Shown one piece after another: positions 38,835 through 51,861 of a DNA stretch of 64,000 nt (the stretch's first letter is position 1; the number at the start of each line of letters is the position of its first letter). The stretch comes from Certhia americana (Eukaryota > Chordata > Aves > Passeriformes > Certhiidae): assembly GCA_018697195.1 (NCBI GenBank), contig CM031879.1, positions 20,563,998-20,627,997 of the forward strand, in the 5' to 3' direction. Below the pieces are notes generated by a model. The model was not told the origin of the DNA, made no database searches, and saw only the letters and a list, made by a program, of their open reading frames with translations. Both the position numbers and the translations under genes were made by a program.

Positions 38835-41800
38835 CATGAAGTGTTGCCACTGATTTTGATGAGATCATGTTCAGATGATCTGAGAGTACAAAAAGTTAAT
38901 TATCTAAAATGTCGTAAATTCAAATACCTTGAGCACAATTTCCAAAAATGAACTGAAAGAAATTTTTCTCTTACCCTATTCTCCTTCAAAGCAAAGCACT
39001 TCTTATGCTCTAAATTATTTGGTTATCCTGATACAGGGTATAAGAATGATTTCCAAACAATAAAATACATTTTTTTAGTAAAGGAAAATAGGGATTTAGT
39101 AAGAGGCATTCATTGGTTATTCTGAGTAAATTGTTCAAACATTTTTTCAGTGTGTGAGAGAATTCTAGAATTCTTAAACTGACATCAATAATCATGCATG
39201 TATATATATATAGTAGTAATATCTGTCTGGAATTTCAGTGGTAATCTTGAAGTTGTGCCTTAAGTTCTCCTCCGAAAATGAGTCTGGAAAGAAATTGAGT
39301 ATCTTGACACTCATCTGAAAAAGATGATCTTTCTTTGGTCCATAAATACCATATCGCTAATAATAAACACATTTCACATATCCACAAAGCTTTCTGCAAT
39401 TCAGCATTCAATACTTCATACAATATTCTCTGGTACTACATATCATTAGCTTGTAACTTCAGTTTTACCATCAGCTTCAAGGAACTTACATCAAAGTCAG
39501 TCTTTCTATAAAAAAGAAAATAGCTTTTCTGTGAAAAATCATTTTATAAATTATATATGGATTCATTTATAGGAAATGCAAATTTTCCAAGCTCCAAATG
39601 TTGATTATTTGAAGTTATATATAATTTGTGATGAAGAGCACTGTCCATTTCCAAAGCACAGGTTTCTGCATAATTATACCAAATCAAAATAAGAAAAGGA
39701 AATGAGAAATTAAACTTCCACCACCTACTCCAAGAGACTAGCATATGAAAGTAGCAGGAAGCAAATGTTCTCCTTAGAAAAGTAAGGCACATCTCTTGGG
39801 GGTGTGCTGGCTACATACAACTTGTGCAAGCCTTTTTAAAGTTCTCAGGAGGCACATATTACAGGTAACTGAATTCAACAAGAAATAGATAACTGTATCA
39901 AAGTCTGCATTAGAGAAGAAGTTCTAATCTTCATCCCAAAGGAGCATCTTTGGTCCTTGAATGGTTAGAATATACAGATCAGCATTAACTCTCCTTTTTC
40001 TTGTACTCTGAGGCACAATAGGGGAAAGGGTCCATCGCACCATCAATCAAACATAACTTACAGCTGAGATTAGAAGGAAAAAAACTAAGAATAGTCTAGC
40101 CTTTTACTGTAAATTCCACATTTTATGTAAATGTATCTTGGCTTTCATAGGAGACTGTAGCATTATGAAAGGATTGTGGCTTTTTATAAATATCTGAACC
40201 AATTCACTTTTGAGGCCAACATGCAGAAGACCAGAGAGTGTGTATCTGCCCATTTTTATTTCTTCATTGGTAAAACTTACTTCTGGTTTGAAGATCAAAA
40301 CAAAATCATCTTACCTTTCCAAAACAGAACACAAGTGTTTCATCTCTTTCCAGAAAAAATGGAATCAAAACTATAGCATGTATGTGAAGCTTACATAAAA
40401 GTACAAAAATACCCCAGAGCTTTTGGAAATAAACCCCAGAAGTCTTCTGAAAGAAGTTCTTTGTTAATTCAGAATGGAACCCAAAGTTCACCCTGCTGTC
40501 TTCTAGTTTATTTTCTTTCTTCTTTCCTTCCGTTCGTTCCTATTTTTTCCTATTAATTTTTTTTCATTATGCAGCTTGAAAGCTTAAACTGTCCATTTTA
40601 CCTTCCTGCCAGCTTTTACTTCATATGCACCTATTTCCAGGTTACGCATGTTTTAATTTCTCTCTACAAGCTGTTCCCACACACCTACCACACAAAGGCC
40701 AGCCTGGTGCAGGGTGCCCAGCCTGGTGCCCATACCTTCATGCCCAGGCTCCTGTGTCACTGACCAAGGCTGGCAGCGGCTGAGGGATGGCTTAGCTGTC
40801 AAAGCATTCAGATCCCTTTCCTGGGACCATGTTGGGAGCTGACCAAGAGCTACCTTAAAGGCCACATTGATTTGTCTGGCCCATTCTTGGTGGCTCTCTC
40901 TGTCCCAGAGTGGCAGACACCTATTTGTGTGCATGCTGGGTGTCAGGTGAGTGCAAAAAGCCTGATTGTGGTAGGAATAAGCTTCTCAGCTCCTACAAAA
41001 ATGACAGCTAAGGGCAGACAGTTGCCATCAAATTAACTCCCCAGGGAAAGCTAGCTGTCAGCAGTCAACTGAATGATGGATGAATTGTTCTCTGAGGCCA
41101 CATATAACTTAGAGATCATTTCTCAAACATTTCCTTTCTCTTGTATCAAATCGAAGCTTCACTTTTCACCTATACATTTGTGCCTCAGCCCACATCTCAG
41201 ACTTGATTTACATCATTATCTTCCTAGTCCCCAGGGTCTCATTTAGATTTTGTAATTTACCTTTATCTTTATGGCTGTCTTTTCTCAGCATACTCCACTT
41301 ATATTGGTGATTTACAGGCTGAGCCCTGTCATCATCAACAAAGCAAACTCCCTCATATCTAACCCATTTTTTTATTAATTGTCACACATTTATTTTCTCA
41401 AGGCTTGTCATTATTAATTTTGTCATAATTAGACTAAGGCTGAAGGAATATCTTATCTATGCTGAATGCAACTGCAAAATAACAGTTTAACATGACTAGA
41501 GGGTTCCTTTTTAAGTAAATAGAGGAAATCCTATCAGTATTAATTCTGCCTACCGTATAGATATGCAATAAATGAGTTTAGAATGTTAATATGGAACAAT
41601 CACATTCTGTACTCTGCCTAGTGCATGTTTCCTAGTTTGATGTCAACTAATTGCTAAATCAAGCAGTGATGAAAGGGTTGCATTTTAATTTATCCAGCAG
41701 TGCCTGGCTTATTGCCAAAAAATGGGCTCACTGCTCTTATACAGGCAATATACTAGTACATTTTTATTAGGATCAAATTTCATTAGTTCACTAAAATGTG

Positions 41801-42177
41801 TATGGTTTCTTACAAACTCCATATTTGCACTCAAAGGACAGGCAATGACAGAATACAACAGTAAGAAAAAAGGGGTTTTTATTTTATTGGTATCTTAATA
41901 TCTACTTTTATGTTTATGGCCCTTGAGAGGTTACACTGGTATATGCTGAATAGGTCATTCTCATGCAAACACTGACTGCTCCACATTTTTGGCCATGTTT
42001 TGGCTATTTTTCTACATGAAAGAAAGCAGATGATCATCTGTACCTGGAATCAGTTCTCTTCTTGAAATTTAGCTTGCTATATAGTCATTTGCAGAAGTTA
42101 ACTTCCTTCTAATTTCCTTCCGAGCATTCAGGTCACTTAAATGCAGGAGTAGCTCCTGGACACTAGTTCTTACCCTG

Positions 42178-42672
42178 TGTCCTGGTTTTGGCTGGGGTAG
42201 AGTTAATTTTCTTCACAGTGGCTGGTATGGGGCTGTGTTTTGGATTTGTGCTGAACACAGGGTTGATAACACAGAGGTGTTTTTGCTGTTGCGGGTGCAT
42301 GGGAAGCTGGGAGGAGACACAGTCAGAGCAGGTGATCCCAGCTGACCAAAGGGACATTCCAGACCCTATGACATCATACTCATACATGCTCAGTACACAA
42401 AGTGGAAGGAAGAAGAAAGGAGGAGAGAATGTTTAGAGTGATTGCATTTGTTTTCCCACGTTACCATTATGTGTGATGGAGCCCTGCTGTCCTGGCGATG
42501 GCTGAACATTTGCCTGCCCATGGGAAAGGTGGGAAAATTTCCTTGTTTAGCCTTGCTTGTGAGAGGAGCTTTTGCTTTCCTTATTAATCTGTCTTTACTA
42601 CTTTGTCTACTGATGGAGGAGTGAGCAAGTGGCTGTGGGGGGCTTAGTGCTGGCTGGGGTTAAACCACAACA
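42178..42672 (+). mobile_element. Solo LTR, avian ERVL-like family (495 bp)
   Basis: Starts TGTCCTGGTTTTGGCTGGGG and ends GGGGTTAAACCACAACA, so TG...CA termini. Diagnostic body text includes gagttaattttcttcacagt, ctgaccaaagggacattccag, gtgatggagccctgctgtcct and ggctgaacatttgcctgccca. It is the same family as the LTR at 2248-2832 but on the other strand, shorter, and with an altered poly(A) region (attaat). No retroviral coding sequence flanks it. It is antisense to PTPRZ1. No clear target duplication is visible. Confidence 0.9.
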
Positions 42673-43899
42673 CCCCAACATTCCCCTGCTCTTAGCAACT
42701 TACTTTTTGTACAGTGTACATCAGAAAATAGTAATGCCTAGTAGATGTTTATCAAAAAATGATATGGACACACTTTAAAACTGAGCAGAAGAATTTGGTT
42801 TTGATCAAGATTTGCATTAGTATGCCTTTTCTCCTGACAGTTTGTTTCTTTACTTAATTTTGTTTTTCCATAGGTAATTACAGCTTGTTTCGCTTTTGAT
42901 TTTTTTCCATGGAAAACTAGCCATCACCAGAGCTGTCACGGAATTCTAGCATGGAGGAAAAAGAATGGACATTTTCTCTTTAGGGCTGCAAGTAGAACAT
43001 CAGTTTTGTTTTACAGAGGGAATGCAACCCAGTCAAGCACATGTTCTTTCCTGACTAGAGCCTTGGGTGGAATCTTAAAATAGTACTCATTATAGTTATT
43101 GCATCAAAAAGAATTTAGAGCTGTTTTCTCCAGTTAAAATAATTGTGAAATTTAGCTGAAATTTTCTAAATATTGTTTTTCTGAAAAAAACTTAAACTTA
43201 CAGAACTTACTGCCATGCCAGCTTGTCTGTTCCCTGTTGCATGCTAAAACTCTTCCCTACATTGTTCTTACAAGTCCAAGACTTTTAACTCTCCTTCAAA
43301 TGTTTCTTCACAAAGGGTTACTACCAAAGATCTGTACATTTTGGTGAAAACCAGCAAGCAGTCCCTGTTTAATCTGTAATACACACCTATGTCCTGTCCA
43401 TAGAGGCAGCAGCGTGCCATGCTTAGGAGCAATGAGTTTTACCCTCAAATCCTGGGTTTTCATAATGCTTAAGGAGGCAGCATTAGTTTGGGATGTATTC
43501 ATTATAAATGAAGCATATTATTGCAACCAAATTACCTTTCAGCCTAGGAACACACATTTCTTTTTTGAAAACAATAAAGCTCCTTGGAGCCTTTTAGGTC
43601 ACAGTGGTCATTACAGCCTGAATAGCACTGTTAACACTCACATTTTATCAACTATTATAATAATTTACTTGTAATATTGCCAAAAAATCCACAGAACTTG
43701 AGCTCATTGAGACTCATAGAATTATTATGTACAAATAGAATTTGTATTATAATCTCAGATATGGATGCTTGCCACAGGCAGTGAGTGACAATTACTCAGA
43801 ATCTGCTTTGCAGTACTCCCTCTTACCCTCAGACAAGAACTGTTCATGCTTCTAGAAGAGTAGGATTTTCTAAAGGGAATCTGTTTCACATCCAGATGT

Positions 43900-44180
43900 G
43901 GGGCTGAGAAAGAGAAGGAGGGGAAGGGGAGTGCATACAGTTCCCTATGAGGAGGGAGAAGAGAGGAGGGGCTGAAGGCCACCCTTAAAGGCCAAGACAG
44001 AGTGAAAGTGTGGGTAAGTGTGCAGTGGGTGGTGTGTCTTCCTTCCCTAAACGCATCACTTCTCCTCCTTCTTTTCTCCTTCCCTTCTTCACTCCCTTCT
44101 TCCTGTTTTTCCCTTTCCCCTTTTTTTTTTTTTTTTTTTTTCCTTTTGCTATTCTTTTCTTTTATTTACTCTCTCAGTCT
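43900..44180. repeat. Polypurine-polypyrimidine strand-switch region
   Basis: Plus strand is purine-rich at 43910-43931 and 43950-43972, then pyrimidine-rich from about 44056 to 44180, including T21 at 44121-44141. The two halves are roughly complementary, so folding into a hairpin or triplex is possible. Confidence 0.85.
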
Positions 44181-47082
44181 CTCTGGGATTTCTATGAACT
44201 CTAAAGACTTTGAAAACTACCATTAAGTCTCTTCCTCTTGTTAGTAGAACCCACCACTTTTCTTACCGTTTTTCTCCTCATAAGTTATCTTTTGCCAGAA
44301 GACATCAGAAATCTGGAATGATCCTTCAATTCACTTTTTAACATATGCTACTTTTTTAAAAGAGAGAATACAAAGAATTGTAGGTTTTTATCCGCTGCAC
44401 CTGTGTAATTTAAAACTTCTGTCCATGCTGGTGCTTGGCCTTACAGTCACATCTTAGAAGTCAACATTTATTTCTAAAGTACAAGTTACAAATGGATACA
44501 GATCATCCCCTCCCTGAAGTCAGAATTGCAGACAGGAATGTGTCAGGACACTGCAGCGTAGTAACTGGCAGCAAACACGGAAGCATGCAGGGTGACCCAT
44601 GAAGAGGCAGTATGCAGGGCATAAGAATGAAAAGCTGTGCCCATTCATTCAGCACCAGGAAGCACCTAGAAAACGTGTGTTGCAAGACCTTGTGGAACTG
44701 AAATGGCATCTAATGGAAAATAGTTCCCAACAGCCTCCACACCCCTATTCCTGTGCTCACAGGCTACCTTTGTAGTATGAATAATGACACATGAAGAAAA
44801 ATGACACAGGATAAATAGTATCGTTATTTTTATTTATCATCAAACATGACACCTGGACCCAAGCTTTACTGACTGCTACACATGAGGAAACCCCAACGTT
44901 TCAGTACGTTATGTCTGTACTACCACACTTCATATGAACACTAAATTACAGCAATTAGATAAAATAACATCAGTGGCATCCTCATTCAGTATAATTGTTC
45001 CTTTTGTAAGATGTTAGAGCTTTTTTTTACACAGTAAATGCCTTTTCTCACATTTCTCACATTTCTCCATGCTGACATTCAGGGACCACGAGGTATGAGA
45101 TCTTGTTGCAGCTCACAGTTTCTGGGTAACAGTGGGTCTCAGCATGAGAACCCCTATTTAGAATTATGATCAGAGATGATCCACCACAAGATAAATGTTC
45201 AGATCAGCTGTCTTTACTCATGTTTTCAGATGTAAATGCTCATGCAGTCTCCCTTAGTGAAGTCAGACACCATTAGGAAGGCTGTACACAGGCTGAAAGC
45301 GTTCCCTTTATCACCCAAAGCAGCACACCTCAACTGCTCACATGCCCATGTGCACACTGTACTATGTCTGCACCTCATATTTAGGCAGCACTTTTGCTCC
45401 TGAACCAATGTCAGAAAGTATGGATTTATCACATCAGCTTTGCAGAAAGCAAACAAGCAAAGAAAGTAAAATTATATGCTTAAGTTGATACTTCCAGGTT
45501 CAGTTCCAAGGTCTCATGACTTTCAGCTTTCTATAGAACCATCAGGATGCAGTAGGTCTCCAGGTAAATGCTTCTCCTCACCTCAAAGTGTTGCTTTGGG
45601 CTGACACAGCACACAAAGGGCTGCACCAAGGACTCCAGGGAACAGCAATCAGAGTTGCCTTCACACGTGCCTTGGGTCCTCAGAGGCTGCAAAGGCTCCC
45701 TGCACAACCTCCTCACAGTGGGACACTGCCCTATAACCTATGACTTGGAGCCCACCTTTATACTCTTGGAAGAGCTTCAGAAATATGAACACACTCCTGT
45801 TCACACAAAATACCTTTGAATAAAGTATTACTACCTCTGTCTTACAGATGTAGAACTGAGACAGACCCCTTCAATAGCTCTCTGAAAACTGGTACGCATG
45901 GGAACGGCTAGAAAAGATGAAAAATTGCTGCTTCACCAACTCAACTGCTTTTTGTACTAATATATGACTTTTTCTTAGCAGTAACACCAATTTTCTCTGT
46001 CCTCTCAGCTTCTCATTCTTTGCTATTTTATTTCCAAATTCCTTAGAGCAGGTGTCATATTCCTGCTTTGTCTTCATATGGTACCTTATGCAACGAAACC
46101 CCGGTCACTGACAGATGCATGTAAATGTTGTCAATACAGAAATAATAAATGGTAGCAATTCCCTGATTATACAGCATCTCCACATGTCAGTTTAACCAGA
46201 GATCTCATTTTTGTATAAATATCCAACACATGTAAAAGCCCAGTTAAAGGATTCATCCGCGCATGCAATGAAATAAATATATTACATGTAATGAAATGAA
46301 TACATTGTGTATTTTAAATGGCTGTATTTCCAATAACCAGTTACAAATTTACCAAATGTTTGTAAAATTTCTGAAGTGTACTAGTACTGCATCAATAGGC
46401 ACAGTGCTAACATTTAATCCCTCAGTAGAAAGCTTATTGACAATTAGAGAGACCTTTTCTCCCTCATTTTACTTGGAGGTAACTTTATTGTATTATGATA
46501 TAAACCCTTTACAATAATATTTACTCCTTTAAGAAGCAACTTGTAACATATTTAAATTTAAATTAAATTTTAAATTGTAACATTTTATCAAACAGCCACT
46601 AAGGAGAATTTATTATGCAATTAATCAAAATAAGTAAAATGTTTCTGAAGATGCCTCTAACAGCTGCATATTATATGCAGGTGACAGCATGACAATAGCT
46701 TAAAAAGACCTCATACATCCTTAAAAGCAGTTACTTTAGAATGTATTTTTATTTTCTTAGAATGTTTTTATTTTCTCTCTTCTACACATTAATAATTTGA
46801 AGAAGAGTAAGAAGTTTACAAGCAAATACCAGATTGCTTTACACCTAAGAACCTTCTTAATTTTAATGGTCTCATTAAAAACTGAAAAAGTTAGGAAAAC
46901 AGTTTGGTGGATTGCTAAACCAACAATAAGCATTAGTCAAGCACAGAAGATAGCTTCACCTGTTTTACTCTCAGAAACCACCAGAGCACAAATGAAGCTT
47001 CTAAACTGGAGCTAGTTAGTTTCTCTGCAAAGTATTCCTACCATTGAACAAAACCCAAAAGGCTTTCAGATATATTTAACAC

Positions 47083-47104
47083 TTTTTTTTTTTTTTTTTT
47101 TTTT
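47083..47104 (+). repeat. T22 homopolymer
   Basis: Twenty-two T in a row. No SINE or processed pseudogene body was recognised next to it. Confidence 0.97.
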
Positions 47105-49628
47105 AATCACATTTAAGTACCTGTGACAGAACAAGTCAGATTTTCATTAGGTTCACTTCTAGAGCTGTGTCAGAATGTAGCCTTGTAATTGCATAGGAAT
47201 TAAAAAAAATAAGCAAGACATGAAAGCAAAATTCTTCAATTAAGTCTTATCTTCAGACTGTAAGCACATGAAACTGCAGACCTCCTAGGACTTTCACAGT
47301 CATTTATGCAACACAGAAATACTGAAATGACTTCAAATTGAGTTTTGGAAGGAGTAACAGCAAACCTTCCTCTGGCACACCACTGTATTTCACTGTTTGT
47401 TGCTGTTCTGTCACTGTATCTCTCCAGTTTGTCATGCATTTATTTCCTGCTTTGGACTGATCAAAGCTTTCCCATGTAAGACAGAACATTATAATTGCCA
47501 ATTTCAAAGGGTTTTAGGAAGTTGCTTCGTAGATTTAAAATCATTAGCAACAGACTTAGTGCTCATCTAGTGAGATATCTTCTAAGTCTAACACAATCAT
47601 TAATTAATTATAGGTTTGACTTTAAGGTTTTGACTGTACTGGGAACAGTGTAATATGCTTCACCTCAGCTGAAAGCCTTGGAGATGCAGGGCTTTAGGGA
47701 AGCTCAGTGACTCACTGGGGAAAATGCATCTGCTGTCTCTATGCCATCTAAAGCACCTGATTTGCTACAAAAAGGAGCACATGCTGTATTTTCTTCCAGG
47801 GCACTGCAGCAGTTGTTGCTCATTCAGTTGCCACACCTGAGGCAGAAAGCCTCCTGCTATTCCAAAAAGGGTGGTGCAAATGCGTAAGTTTCTTACACAG
47901 ACTAATGATACAGTTACATACTTTTCTGGGAAAGTTACAATGAACTTTTGTATCTTACTGGTTCATCTTCTGCAACAACAAAATCAGCAACTGGTCCAAG
48001 ACTGAAATATGTGGAGACTTCATGGTTGCAGGGTAAGCAGGTGACTATTCAGAGATGCCCAGAAGACCTAGATAAGCACCAGGCTGAGCACCTGACCAGG
48101 AGATACAGATTCTTTATCAGGTTTCAAAACTACAGGAGACAGTAGAAATCCTGCTGTTTTTTACATTGGATAGCAGCTTGATAAAGGCAGAAATATGACA
48201 GGGACTGGAATCCCACGTATCTCTCCTTTTATGACAGACATAACCAAGCATGGGCTAACTGCTGACCCAAGGCTTTAAACCAACCCACAGAATGTATTTT
48301 CTTGCCCACTGCCCATCACAGAGAGTGGCCCTTACAGCAGTACAGGCTGCCAAATGCACATCCTGGTAGAGAGAGCCCTACTGCAGCCACTGAGTGACAG
48401 AGCCATGGGGGTGTAGTGGGGGACATGGTAGGGAGCCACAGCAGAAGGAAGAGACCAGGGATTTGCTGCTCACACACAGAGGCAGCTGCTGCTCTGGAGC
48501 AGGGTAGCAGGGGTTCAGTGAAGAAAAGAGGGCAAAAATCTAGTCTAGCATCTGGAAATGGTACACTGAACCACCTTAACCCATTGGACTGGAAAGTTAG
48601 GTCTTCTCTTTCAAACTTTTCTACAATTCCTATCTTCAGCCTGGTACAGATCAGCAGTGTTGCCCATCCCCAATTGCTGTGCTCTGTCATACTGTGGATC
48701 ATACTGTCTTCCACAGCTGTGGTTCCAGTACATGGGAGATGTTTAGGATTGCCATCTCCTGTCTCTTTGGCAAATGTATTATTAGATGATGATGGAAAGC
48801 GTCCAGTATCAGCATTGTATAGCTGGTTTAGAGGTAGTAAGTTCAACAATTGTGAATTCCACAAATCTAGCCATCTGAACAAGATGTGTAAGAATAGTTA
48901 TTACCAACATGTGGCCCTGAGAGGGATGTTCCAATTAGCTATTTTTTTACATTTTATTATCTACACTGATTTTTGTTTTACCAGCCAAGCTTGCACATCT
49001 CAGTACAGGGCATTCTGGCAGCTGTGAGTCCCAGTCTATGCACACCTAGCATTTTGAGTTCCACTGCAAGATGATGAAACCTCTTTGATTTAATCATACT
49101 CAGAGTAGGTTGAATTTCCTGTTGTTTTCAAATGAACAGCAAATTTCAGGGTTACAAGTGTTTTGAAAAGCTCTTGCACTTACAAGGAATTATTTAACTA
49201 ATGAAGCAAATCATGAAAACCTGTATTACAGTTTTGTTCAAATGCACTCTTCACAATTGTGATAGAATATGTTGTTCATATTAGAAAAAAACTGATTAAC
49301 TCATATTACCTTATTCACCAAAACCCAGACCTGATTTTCTGGTTGGTTCATACACATTTTCCTGTATTTCACTTGACTGTATGTAACCTGAAACTATTTG
49401 TTTTGCATCACTGCCTTATTAGCTTCACCAGGTTTAGCTGAGCTTGTCTACTTCCATTCAGCAGGGCAATAAGGATATTTTCAATCTGCCCTAAATTGCA
49501 CTTGCAATGTTCTACTATGATGAATCTTTTCCTACAGTAAACACATATAGTTGCAAAAGCTAATCAGATCACATAAGATTCACACACATTCCTAGCAATA
49601 GGGCATATCTGTTCCTATCATAATTTTT

Positions 49629-49880
49629 CACAGAATCACAGGATCTTTAAGATTGGAAAAGACCTCTAAGCTGATCGAGTTCAACCATGAGGTCCTTCAT
49701 TTTATTATATCCCGTAGTGGCACCTCCACGTGTTTTTTTTCAACACTTCCAGGAACAGTGACTCTAGTACAGCCCAAACAGCCTGTTTCAATGACTGACC
49801 ACCCTCTTGAGTGATTTTTTATAATGTCTAATCTAGCCCCTCATTTTCATGAGTACAGCCACTGCTCAGACAAATCTTTA
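49629..49880 (-). mobile_element. CR1 LINE 3' fragment
   Basis: Inverted CR1 end: cacagaatcacaggatcttt, agattggaaaagacctctaag, ctgatcgagttcaaccatgag, then aacagcctgtttcaatgactg and ttcatgagtacagccact. About 250 bp, 5'-truncated, same orientation as PTPRZ1. The right end is approximate. Confidence 0.87.
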
Positions 49881-51446
49881 GAAGATTTTGTGTCACAGTC
49901 TTACAGCTCACACAAAAAGTTTGGAACTTTCCATACAGACAGAGATGACTACTGCCACATAGAAATATACTCTGTCTGCTGATTCAAGCATTACAAATAC
50001 CACAGTGGGTAGCAAAACCCAGAAAATACTGAAAAAAGACTCAGATTAAAGGATATCTTTGCATAATCCTGAGGAATTTTTCATGGATATATTTTTCACT
50101 AATAGATTAAAAGTATAATTTCTAGTCTAAGTATTCCAGAATGAATTCTGTTAAATGTAATACTGGCTTGACCCCTGGTCAAATACATATGTAACTTCCA
50201 AACACAAAACTCTTTTCTGTCTCTCATCAAGGCATACCAAAAAATAAACCTTTGAAACTGATTAGGCAACAGTGCAGAAAATAAAACTCACAGAGAAACA
50301 AAATAATTAATTTACATTTTTTACCCAGTGTTTGGTTAGTTCTAATGCGTATTGATTTATGTTTGTTTGATTTTTTTACCATACAGAGAAAGCAGTAAGC
50401 AAAACATAAATTCCTTTTTCTTCATCCCAAATAAAGGAGGAGGAACAAACAGGGAAAAGAATTCTATCCAGTAAGTAAGAATTACACTTTAAGGAGATTG
50501 CAGAAACCAGTAAAGGAGAACTTTTACAAAGTTGCTGGAGTAATTTTACATGAGTAAACTACCCTGTAACTGCCTGTGTCTTTGAAGAAATGTGTATGCA
50601 GTGAGAAATGGGGCTGACAGAGATGCCAAATCATTTATATGAAAATATAAGAGGTGGTCATGGAGAAGACTAATGAGGAATGAGCATATGAGCCTGAGAA
50701 TAACCTCAGAATTCAGCCAGTGCAAAATTTGACACTGAAATAAAATGAAATCTCCTATGGTTGTTTCAGATGTGAGGGTGAGAACACTGTCAGTTCTCTA
50801 AAATTTGCAGTTGGCTAGTATTTTAACTCTAACGCTAGCCCCTGAAGTCATACAACCACATGAGCAATTTCAAATACTTTCCTTTAAAGGAGGTTACTTA
50901 CCTTATACTTCTACAAGTAAACTTATTTAAAATAGCAAATGGTCAATGACCTCAAAACACAATAATCAAACTCAAAATGTAAATTTTTGATTCTCATGAC
51001 TTTATATTGTATTAATAGCATATAGTCTCCTATTCATGTTTTTCTTTCTTTTACTGCATGCATTTTGAAATGCTGAGAGGTACTTGAGATGCTAAGTGAG
51101 CACTCAGTCCTTAGTATGTCAGCTTGCAAATGTACCAGTCCATCATGAGGAATGACTGGTTTATGTTGTTTTGGTGAGCAGCTGGCTGGCACAGCCAGAT
51201 GCACACTACTTAGTTTTCTTATTTAGCACAGTTTGAATCTCTGCTATGCTACTCACTGACAGGAACTCCTAGATAATTGACAGGATTCTCTCCTGTTTCA
51301 GGTGCCACAGGCTCTTATAAAAAACACAGTACTCCATAATTACAAGAAAAACCCAAAAAAACCAACCAAACAAAAAACCCCCACCAGAAAATTAGGTTGG
51401 CTTTTTACTCCCATGTTGGAAGCACTTTTCAGAATTCCACTGTTGT
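49881..51446. other. Unannotated intron 1 sequence between two CR1 copies
   Basis: AT-rich. An A/C-rich run (51344-51391, CAAA- and CCAA-like) lies just before the next CR1. Nothing else seen. Confidence 0.5.
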
Positions 51447-51861
51447 AATCACAGAACAGCAGAATTACTTGGTTGGAAGAGACCTTCAAGATCATCAAGT
51501 CCAACCCAACTCACCTCAACTAAATCATGGCACTGAGTGCCACATTTAGTCTTTTTTTTAAACATATCCAAGGCTGGTGACTCCACCACCTCCCCAGGCA
51601 GACAATTCCAGTACTTGGAATCATTCTTTCCATAAAAAACTTTTTCCTAATATCCAGCCTGTATTTCCCGTGTCACAGCTTAAGTCTGTGTCTTCTTGTT
51701 CTGCCAGTTGCTCTGGTGAAAGAGACCAACCCCCACCTGACTGCAGCCACCTCTCAGGGAGTTGTAGAGAGTGATAAGGTCACCCCGAGTTGCCTTTTTT
51801 TCCAGGCTAAACACCCCCAGCTCCCTCAGTCATTCCTCACAGGGTTTGTGTTCCCAGCCCC

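Larger units (their letters stand above)
26219..42177. other. Unannotated intron 1 sequence, 16 kb, almost repeat-free
   Basis: AT-rich DNA in which I recognise no transposable element over about 16 kb. Marks: an inverted repeat at 30197-30279, a short (AC)n at 30297-30308, and 14-bp tandem duplications (38807-38834). Frames such as 35626-35988 (+), 35682-36059 (-) and 40653-40934 (-) show no recognisable protein. Intronic enhancers could hide here but cannot be called by eye. Confidence 0.5.
42673..49628. other. Unannotated intron 1 sequence
   Basis: Contains a purine-rich then pyrimidine-rich region (43900-44180), a T22 run (47083-47104), an AT-rich palindromic stretch (46549-46580) and a moderately GC-rich segment (48316-49027) that is open on both strands. 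No transposon or exon recognised. Confidence 0.5.

Noticed and set aside
40653..40934. 93-codon minus-strand ORF in a GC-richer patch
   Set aside because: No recognisable homology, overlaps no splice signals, and a short internal repeat (cagcctggtgc twice) explains part of it.
44002..44226. Phe/Ser/Leu-rich ORFs resembling membrane segments
   Set aside because: Produced by the polypyrimidine tract, not by coding selection.
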